From contig SDVU01000504.1 in assembly GCA_016256075.1 (NCBI GenBank), forward strand, positions 1-12,797: DNA of 12,797 nt, given 5' to 3'. Below are positions 7,730-12,797 of this stretch, piece by piece (position 1 is the first letter of the stretch; each line of letters opens with the position of its first letter). The stretch comes from Dictyocoela muelleri (taxonomy: Eukaryota > Microsporidia). The position numbers and the translations under genes were made by a program. Under the pieces are notes generated by a model that worked only from the letters and a program-made list of their open reading frames with translations, was not told the DNA's origin and did not search any database.

Positions 7730-8743
7730 ATGGAGGAAGAATCAATTTGTAGCAACATTAGTCAACAAAATGAAGAAACACTAATTGTACCGATTGAAGA
7801 ACTTCAGAATCATGGAATAGGAATGGCTGATATTTTAAAGCTTAAGCAAGCAGGGATATGTACGTTGAAAGGTGTGTATATGCTCAATAAGAAGGCTCTA
7901 TGTAAGATCAGAGGCATGAGTGAGGCAAAGGTTGACAAAATAAAAGAAGCTGCTACAAAAGAAATGTGTGACGATTTCATGTCTGCCACTGATTTTGCAA
8001 TTAAACGAGAACATGTTCAGCGTATATCAACTGGTTCATCTGATTTTGATTCTATTCTAAATGGGGGGATTCAAACAATGAGTATTACTGAAGTTTTTGG
8101 TGAATTTAGGACTGGTAAAACGCAAATTTGTCATACACTTTGTATTACGACGCAGCTTGATATTGAAAATGGTGGTTGCAATGGAAAAGTGGCTTATATT
8201 GATACAGAAGGAACATTTAGGCCTGATAGATTAAAAGAAATTGCAATTAGACACGGAATTGATCCTGATGAAGCATTAAATAATGTCATATTTGCACGAG
8301 CATTTAATTCAGACCATCAAAATGAACTATTAACAAGTCTTTCTGCCAAATTTTCAGAAGATAAAACTTATAAATTGTTGATTATTGATTCGATAATTTC
8401 TTTGTTTAGAACTGATTTTGTTGGCAGAGGCGAACTTGGTGAGAGACAACAGAAATTGAATCAATTCTTGGCTAGACTAATGAGGATTGCAGAAGAATTT
8501 AATGTTGCTGTATTTATTACTAATCAGATGATGTCTGATCCAGGTGCAACTATGACATTTGTCGCTGATCCAAAAAGGCCAATAGGTGGTCATGTATTGG
8601 CACATGCGAGTACAACAAGGCTTTATTTGAGAAAAGGAAAGGGTGAAAGTAGAGTAGTAAAAATTTATGATTCTCCTGATCTTCCAGAGGCTGAAGCTGT
8701 TTATGCAATTTCAACGGGAGGAATTATTAATTCAACTGATTAA
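7730..8743 (+). CDS. DMC1: Meiotic recombinase Dmc1 (RecA/Rad51 family)
   Basis: Dmc1 forms filaments on single-stranded DNA and catalyses homologous strand exchange in meiosis, in the nucleus, usually with Rad51. The 337-residue product is full length for the family (human 340). The N-terminal HhH domain (about 20-80) includes ICTLKGV and [19 protein letters not shown]. The ATPase core has Walker A GEFRTGKT at 124-131, [15 protein letters not shown], Walker B LLIID at 216-220, [16 protein letters not shown], and the DNA-binding loop region [19 protein letters not shown] followed by [14 protein letters not shown]. The last two match Dmc1 rather than Rad51 wording. I start at ATG 7730 because TATAAATA lies just upstream and the in-frame codon at 7721 is TTG. 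No introns or breaks. Its presence argues that the organism retains meiotic machinery. Flanks are AT-rich DNA upstream and repeat copy D about 100 bases downstream. Confidence 0.97.
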   Translation: MEEESICSNISQQNEETLIVPIEELQNHGIGMADILKLKQAGICTLKGVYMLNKKALCKIRGMSEAKVDKIKEAATKEMCDDFMSATDFAIKREHVQRISTGSSDFDSILNGGIQTMSITEVFGEFRTGKTQICHTLCITTQLDIENGGCNGKVAYIDTEGTFRPDRLKEIAIRHGIDPDEALNNVIFARAFNSDHQNELLTSLSAKFSEDKTYKLLIIDSIISLFRTDFVGRGELGERQQKLNQFLARLMRIAEEFNVAVFITNQMMSDPGATMTFVADPKRPIGGHVLAHASTTRLYLRKGKGESRVVKIYDSPDLPEAEAVYAISTGGIINSTD

Positions 8744-8845
8744 AAATGTATAAAAAATTTTGTTTGTTTTAAATGAGATGAAAAATTAAAATCTAAACCA
8801 ATTGTTTATTTGAAGGGTATAAATTTAAAAGGTTAAAATTTAGAA

Positions 8846-9292
8846 GCCAGATTGCTCAATGGTTAACACGGTTGAATGTAGCATTTAAGTTTCGTTTTTT
8901 CGAATTCCGCTGGTCTTATTATAATAAATAATTGGAAATGAAATAAAGTGGTCAATAACTTAGCAATAATATGTAGATTTATAAGTATACTATAACTAAT
9001 TAAGCCTTTGTATAATATGAAAATTAAGCAGAGGAAACTTACCTAGGTATAGGGATGTGTGTGGGTACATATTTCGGCAAAATAAGTAGCGAATCTAAAA
9101 AAATCATGAAAAAACTCTAATATTATTAGGCCCTGCTGAATCATTGATAAAACGAAAATCGCGTATACAGCTTTGTATCTTGTAGCTTACTAATTATGTT
9201 AGATTTCAAGACCAAGAACAAAAGTTTAAAAAGCAAAATTAATACAACTCTCCAGACATGCAATTATCTATATTCATAACATGCAATTTATG
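8846..9292 (+). mobile_element. SINE-like repeat, copy D (best tRNA-like head)
   Basis: A tRNA-like head at about 8846-8917: A-box-like TTGCTCAATGG at 8852-8862 (pol III consensus TRGCNNAGYNGG) and B-box-like TTTCGAATTCC at 8898-8908 (consensus GGTTCGANTCC), 35 bases apart as in a tRNA gene. A partial acceptor-type pairing is possible between AAG-CCAG (8844-8850) and CTGG-TCTT (8910-8917). The D and anticodon stems do not fold well, so this is not a functional tRNA gene. A linker of about 65 bases (AATTGGAAATGAAATAAAGT and GGTCAATAACTT) leads to the body, which starts at AACTAATTAAGCC (8994) and includes ATATGAAAATTAAGCAGAGG, GAATCATTGATAAAACGA, TGTAGCTTAC and ACAACTCTCCAGACATG. The copy lies 100 bases after DMC1 and 160 before the GH19 gene. 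Confidence 0.8.
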
Positions 9293-9451
9293 TTAATTAG
9301 CAAAAATGAAAAAAAAAATTTAATTCAATATAAAATATATATTTTCTATTCTTTAAACGATTAATTATTTTCAACATTTTTGAATTGTATTATTTTGAAT
9401 TATTTTTTTAAATTGTATTTTTTTAGATTAAAATTTTAATTTATCAATAAA

Positions 9452-10195
9452 ATGCATTTAAGCAATAAATTTAAACATCCCATGCTATTTTTTTATTTGA
9501 CGATTAATGCTTCTCACTCGAAAAAAAATTTTAATACAAAGAAATCTCGAATTACACAAATGTGTTATCAAAACAAGCCATGCTGCTCGAAAAGCAATGA
9601 CAGTAATTCTGAAGTTTATTACATCAATTATTCTTCAAGAAATAGTAGAAAAAATAAAGATAAAAACATTTTTTTAAAAAAATTAGAAGAATATTTGTTT
9701 GAAAATTATGGCACAGAGTGGAATGATCAAAGTAAAGATGTATTTTCATACTTTTATGACCATTTTGAATCAGACGATAATCTCAGAATAATGTGTTTGG
9801 CCTATATGATATTTGCCACAACAGGATTTACTGAAATGGAAAATAAAAGCAATTTTAAATATCACGGAAGAGGATTTTTGCAAATCGAAACTTTAAGCAA
9901 CTACAAATTAATATCAGATGAAGAATGTAATTATGTTCAGAATCCCGATGAACTTAAAAAATTTAATATTCGTAATATGATGGCGGCATTGAAAATATTT
10001 GATATTTTTACGAGTGAGGATTGTGAATCATTCAATGATATTTTGTATGCTTTAAAACCAAATGATGTTAATATTAAAGCAAAAAATAAAAAGTATATGA
10101 AAAAAATTTACGAAAATCGATTAGAAGTCTATGTTCAACTTTGTGATTTGTTTGGTGTTGAAAAGATTATAGGACAGAGAAAATTTTTTGAATAA
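9452..10195 (+). CDS. GH19 (class I type) chitinase-like protein, possibly catalytically altered
   Basis: GH19 enzymes hydrolyse chitin; microsporidia carry members of this family, plausibly for spore-wall chitin remodelling. In this 247-residue product the family core is at about 95-170: LRIMCLAYMIFATTGFTEME corresponds to the helix carrying the HETGGF motif, and YHGRGFLQIETLSNYKL (137-153) is the clear Y-x-GRG-x-x-Q-x-x-x-x-x-NY signature, followed by NPDEL. The residue aligned with the catalytic glutamate of HETGGF is alanine 122 (FATTGF), so normal acid catalysis is doubtful, although glutamates 128 and 130 lie nearby. The N-terminus has a short hydrophobic run (MLFFYLTINA, 11-20) that could be a weak signal peptide, then a basic, serine- and cysteine-containing low-complexity stretch (21-75). 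ATG 9452 is the first in-frame start. No introns; no operon partner. Divergent, so the call rests mainly on the GRG motif. Confidence 0.72.
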   Translation: MHLSNKFKHPMLFFYLTINASHSKKNFNTKKSRITQMCYQNKPCCSKSNDSNSEVYYINYSSRNSRKNKDKNIFLKKLEEYLFENYGTEWNDQSKDVFSYFYDHFESDDNLRIMCLAYMIFATTGFTEMENKSNFKYHGRGFLQIETLSNYKLISDEECNYVQNPDELKKFNIRNMMAALKIFDIFTSEDCESFNDILYALKPNDVNIKAKNKKYMKKIYENRLEVYVQLCDLFGVEKIIGQRKFFE

Positions 10196-10608
10196 ATATT
10201 CATTGCGTTATTTTAATCTTAAATATACTTTATAAAAAAATATAATTAATAATAAATTAAATAAAAAAACATTTAACATGCTTACGTAACAAGAATATAT
10301 TTTTTGAATGAAATTAATATTGCCTTGAACTACCGTAATAATATTGGTTGATTCAAGATTTCATAAATGTAAAGTGAAGTTATCGGAGTCTGTCTTTAAA
10401 CTTCATATTTTCATAGCCTCTAGAACAAATAAAAATATTTCAGTCTCTCATGTATTTTATTGCTACTTAAATTCACAACTTTGACAATCAATTACAGCTT
10501 ATCATTAAAGCTGAGCCATAGAAGATCAAAAGTAACATATTCTAATTTCATACAACATTCATTGTTTTTAATTTTTCGTACCATAAATAGTTTTTGAGCA
10601 ATATTTAA
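10196..10608. other. Gene-free AT-rich stretch
   Basis: About 410 bases between the GH19 gene and the Tc1/mariner-like element. No ORF, tRNA or repeat was recognised; a 6-bp hairpin (CAGCTT at 10495-10500 with AAGCTG at 10508-10513) is the only structure seen and is probably chance. Confidence 0.6.
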
Positions 10609-10735
10609 AGGGTCTGTGATCAAAATGTGTGTATGAAATCAATGTGAGCGAGATTTTTTAAAATATTATTAGCCCTGTTAATTTTTTACTTTTGCATTCA
10701 AAATGAGCGGGTTTGTAATCAAAATGGAGGGTTGA
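10609..10735 (+). repeat. Left terminal repeat array of the Tc1/mariner-like element
   Basis: Diverged units such as GGGTCTGTGATCAAAATG (10610), TATGAAATCAATGTGAGCG (10632), TTGCATTCAAAATGAGCGGG (10692) and TTTGTAATCAAAATGGAGGG (10712) recur at about 20-base spacing with a gap between the second and third. In reverse orientation they resemble the right array: TTTGTAATGAAAAAGCGGGT there against TTTGTAATCAAAATGGAGGG here. Confidence 0.55.
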
Positions 10736-11369
10736 TTAACAAATTTATCAAAAAATTACCTTACCCTTTATTTTTTTTAAAATCTTATGAGTATAGAAAT
10801 CACATTGCTGATAATATGGATGTGTCGACAAAAAATAGTGAGGGTTTTAAGTATTTCACATCAAACGGTTTTCAGACTATTAGAACAATATTTGGAAGCC
10901 GCTATGATTATTCCAAAAAAACAAGAATTATAAATAACCGTTCTAAACTCACCGAAGTACATAAACATCAATTTCATGAATGGGTCAATTAATCATACAC
11001 TATTTTATTGAAAGAGTTACAGAGCATAGCGAAGACTAAATTCGATCTTGATGTTTCACTAAATACCATTAATAGATGCTTGAGGTCTTTAATTATACAC
11101 TAAAAAGCCCTAATCAATCAGAAAGGGCAAAAAGCCTTTTTAAATTGATAATATAGAGCTATCAATCGAAAATTCCGACTTTTAATGAAATGATGAAGAT
11201 AAAAACTTCACATTCATTTATGAGGCGAGTTTTCTGATCACGTAGGTGCCCGGTGGTAGATCTAATATTCCTAGATCTTCGACCATATACATCTCAAAGT
11301 AATAACATGAAATATTTTTGTTATTCAGCGATGAATAAATACTCGATTTTGTACTATAAAGCGTATACA

Positions 11370-11540
11370 GGGTTTTTCATTCTAATAGACCCCTTTTTTC
11401 ATTCCAATAGACCCCTTTTTTCATTCCAATAGACTTCTTTTTTCATTCCAATAGACTTCTTTTTTCATTCTAATAGACCCCCTGTTTTCATTCCAAAACC
11501 CACTTTTTATATTAGTAAAACCCGCTTTTTCATTACAAAA
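11370..11540 (-). repeat. 22-bp tandem array, right terminus of the Tc1/mariner-like element
   Basis: About eight units of CCCCTTTTTTCATTCCAATA-type sequence. CATTC starts at 11378, 11400, 11422, 11444 and 11466, exactly 22 bases apart, then the spacing drifts (11489, about 11511, 11531) as the units diverge outwards. Reverse-complemented units begin GGGGTCTATTGGAATGAAAA, comparable with GGGTCTGTGATCAAAATG at the left terminus. Homogeneous inner units indicate recent expansion; 22 is not a multiple of three, so it is not coding. Confidence 0.85.
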
Positions 11541-11541
11541 A

Positions 11542-11946
11542 AATAATTTTTTTACTGAAGTTATTAATTTTGATTTGTTTATCTATTTGTATATTCAGAT
11601 TTGTTTTAAACTTGATTTTTCAAAAAAATTAGTCGTAGCTTTATATTGTCTTTGTTTTTTTAACTTATTTATCGAAAAATCAGAAAAAAATGAATAAATA
11701 ATCGTGCTTTTAACCTAACTAAACAGAATTTATTTAGGCTTAAATCGTAAATACTAAAATTTGTTCGCCCAAATTTATAATTTTATTAAAAGGATATTTA
11801 TGATTATTTTTGCAAATTAAAATTAATAAGAGTCTAACCGCAATTTTCTATTCTGTTTTGCGGAATTAAATTTTTGATAATGAATTTCAGCAAATAAAAT
11901 GATGTTTGTCTCTGTGGTATTATTATGATATGCGATTTAAATAAAA
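11542..11946. other. Gene-free AT-rich stretch
   Basis: About 400 bases between the Tc1/mariner-like element and repeat copy E. No ORF of note. One 6-bp inverted repeat, CCGCAA (11838-11843) with TTGCGG (11858-11863), encloses a 14-base loop; it is the only GC-containing structure and has no evident role. Confidence 0.6.
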
Positions 11947-12380
11947 ACAGATTGCTCAGTGGCAAATACTTTAAAATTATTTTTATTTATAGCAGTTCGA
12001 ATTCTCTTGAAGTCACTTTAAAAAAATAGGGTTGCATTATTCGGCAAAGATACTTAAAAAAAGTATAAAAACAATTTATTTAGTGTTAGTGTGGCTGATA
12101 AAGAATTAGTCTAAAATTAAAATGAAGCAGAATGGCAGACCCAAGGTGGGTAATGAAGGTGTAGAAGCTTTGTTTCGGCAATAAGTAATAGATAATATAA
12201 ATTCTAAAAACTGCAAATTACTACTTGCTCCTCCTTAGTCATTGATTTAACGAATACCGCGTATTAAGGAGGCCTATTTAGTAGATTATGTGTGACGTAT
12301 TAAATTAGATGTCATGAACCAAATGTATAGGACCAAGTTACGTGTTACACCCTCGACATTGTCACTTCAATGGCAATCAT
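11947..12380 (+). mobile_element. SINE-like repeat, copy E (with tRNA-like head)
   Basis: The head starts ACAGATTGCTCAGTGG: A-box-like TTGCTCAGTGG at 11952-11962 is closer to the pol III consensus than in copy D, and AGTTCGAATTC at 11994-12004 is a good B-box match, 31 bases downstream. The linker (TAGGGTTGCATTATTCGGCA) is about 65 bases, as in copy D. The body runs from GCTGATAAAGAATTAGTCTA (12094) through AATGAAGCAGAATGG, TTTCGGCAATAAGTAAT, AGTCATTGATTTAACGAATA, TAGTAGATTATGTGTGACGT and ATGAACCAAATG; its 3' end is diverged and only approximate. An 8-bp stem, CCTCCTTA (12230-12237) with TAAGGAGG (12265-12272), encloses the same conserved block as the stem in copy A. Confidence 0.75.
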
Positions 12381-12551
12381 TTGGTTTTTGAGCAAATTTA
12401 CAATAATTTTATATGTAAAATTTCTGATTTTACAGTAAAATTAGGTGTAAACTGTTTGTTATATTTATCCAATTTCTTTATATTTACATATTATTTTTCC
12501 CCGCCTACCTTTTATCTAAATATAAATTTAAATTTTTTTTACCCATCATTT

Positions 12552-12797
12552 TATGGAACAAATAAACGGAATAGAAGAAAATATAACTGCCAGAAAAAAG
12601 AAAAATGATATTACAAAAGGAATTATAGAAATATTTAAAAAATTAATTTATGATGAAAAAACCGAATGAAATCCGCTCAACATTAAATATATCGAAATCT
12701 ACCTATAAAAGACTCGTGAATAGATATGTCAATGGCGATTTTAATGATTTGACGCAGTTAATAACAACCGATGACAAAAGAAGATCAAGAAAAAAAA
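12552..12797 (+). pseudogene. N-terminal fragment of a transposase-like HTH protein, runs off the window
   Basis: From ATG 12553 the frame reads MEQINGIEENITARKKKNDI and on to EIFKKLIYDEKTE, then a stop at 12667. Another frame continues without a gap as NEIRSTLNISKSTYKRLVNR and YVNGDFNDLTQLI, then DDKRRSRKKK at the window edge. The second part resembles the homeodomain-like HTH at the start of Tc1/mariner or IS630-type transposases (eIa-x-x-L-x-IS-x-x-T-x-x-R). A run of six A residues (12656-12661) lies at the frame change. It may be a broken transposon or, less likely, an assembly or sequencing slip in an intact gene. Only the N-terminus is visible, so the family is tentative. Confidence 0.4.

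Larger units (their letters stand above)
10609..11541 (+). mobile_element. Decayed Tc1/mariner-like element with repeated termini
   Basis: A broken DNA transposon. The coding remnant starts near 10732 and reads NGFQTIRTIFGSRYDYSKKT then RSKLTEVHKHQFHEWVN up to a stop at 10990, continuing after it as LLKELQSIAKTKFDLDVS then LNTINRCLRSL. That is the paired HTH domain order of Tc1/mariner transposases. Around 11213-11260, in another frame, FIYEASF then GGRSNIPRSS matches the FIDE-x-x-F ... RGRS region, with tyrosine in place of the first catalytic aspartate. Several stops and at least one frame change break it; the second half of the DDE domain is missing. The coding scrap is flanked by oppositely oriented short-repeat arrays (10609-10735 and 11370-11540), which are taken as the element's iterated termini and set its boundaries. 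Confidence 0.65.

Noticed and set aside
8846-8917. A functional tRNA gene in the head of copy D (and likewise 11947-12017 in copy E)
   Set aside because: A- and B-box motifs are present, but the D and anticodon arms do not pair properly, the acceptor stem needs a bulge, and the same sequence is repeatedly joined to the linker and body.
1031-9292. The dispersed copies as solo LTRs
   Set aside because: No TG...CA ends, no primer-binding site or internal coding region next to them, and three copies have internal pol III-type boxes.
10495-10513. Small hairpin CAGCTT / AAGCTG
   Set aside because: Six base pairs with a seven-base loop is expected by chance in a window this size, and it has no positional link to a gene.
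1031-12380. The dispersed copies as RNase P RNA, SRP RNA or rRNA fragments
   Set aside because: The GAAGAAACTC block faintly recalls the RNase P CR-I region, but no matching CR-V region or P4 pairing was found, and five diverged copies in one window do not fit a single-copy housekeeping RNA.
1031-12380. CRISPR-like spaced repeats
   Set aside because: Repeats are about 280 bases, diverged, and 2-3 kb apart; the genes are eukaryotic.
12342-12608. 88-codon ORF starting at GTG
   Set aside because: It begins inside repeat copy E, starts with a non-ATG codon, is composed of Phe/Tyr/Asn-rich AT-derived sequence, and runs across the start of the transposase-like fragment in another frame.

Overview
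The window looks like a stretch of a large, very AT-rich, repeat-filled microsporidian (or closely related early-diverging fungal) genome. Three host genes are recognisable, all intronless and all short for their families: CLP1 (minus strand, 360 residues), the meiotic recombinase DMC1 (plus strand, 337 residues) and a GH19 chitinase-like protein (plus strand, 247 residues). Intronless compact eukaryotic genes, a TATA box 18 bases from the DMC1 ATG, a C-run immediately before the CLP1 ATG (a pattern described for microsporidian start sites) and a GH19 chitinase gene together favour Microsporidia. Genus cannot be decided from this sequence; a large AT-rich genome of the Edhazardia type would fit.

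Layout: 62-941 and about 2040-2827 are two decayed MULE (Mutator-like) transposase copies. About 3352-4205 is a non-autonomous-looking inverted-repeat element with a fold-back right end and a possible PIF/Harbinger transposase scrap. CLP1 lies at 4323-5405 (-). A gene-free AT-rich stretch runs 6046-7700. DMC1 is at 7730-8743 (+) and the GH19-like gene at 9452-10195 (+). A decayed Tc1/mariner-like element with arrays of short repeats at both ends occupies about 10609-11541. The N-terminus of another transposase-like protein runs off the right edge.

Threaded through all of this is a repeat family I do not recognise: five clear diverged copies (A 1031-1325, B 3059-3330, C 5536-6045, D 8846-9292, E 11947-12380), all on the + strand, plus one probable heavily decayed copy near 1738-1885. 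Copies C, D and E carry a tRNA-like head with A-box and B-box motifs about 30-40 bases apart, then a 65-70 base linker, then a body of about 280 bases. Copies A and B keep only the body. This is the anatomy of a tRNA-derived SINE, which would be notable in a microsporidian-type genome, and it is the strongest candidate here for something not previously described.

The three host genes are not an operon and have no obvious shared pathway: CLP1 belongs to mRNA 3'-end and tRNA processing, DMC1 to meiotic strand exchange, and the GH19 protein to chitin metabolism. Two of them show altered catalytic motifs (Walker A lysine of CLP1, catalytic glutamate position of the GH19 protein).
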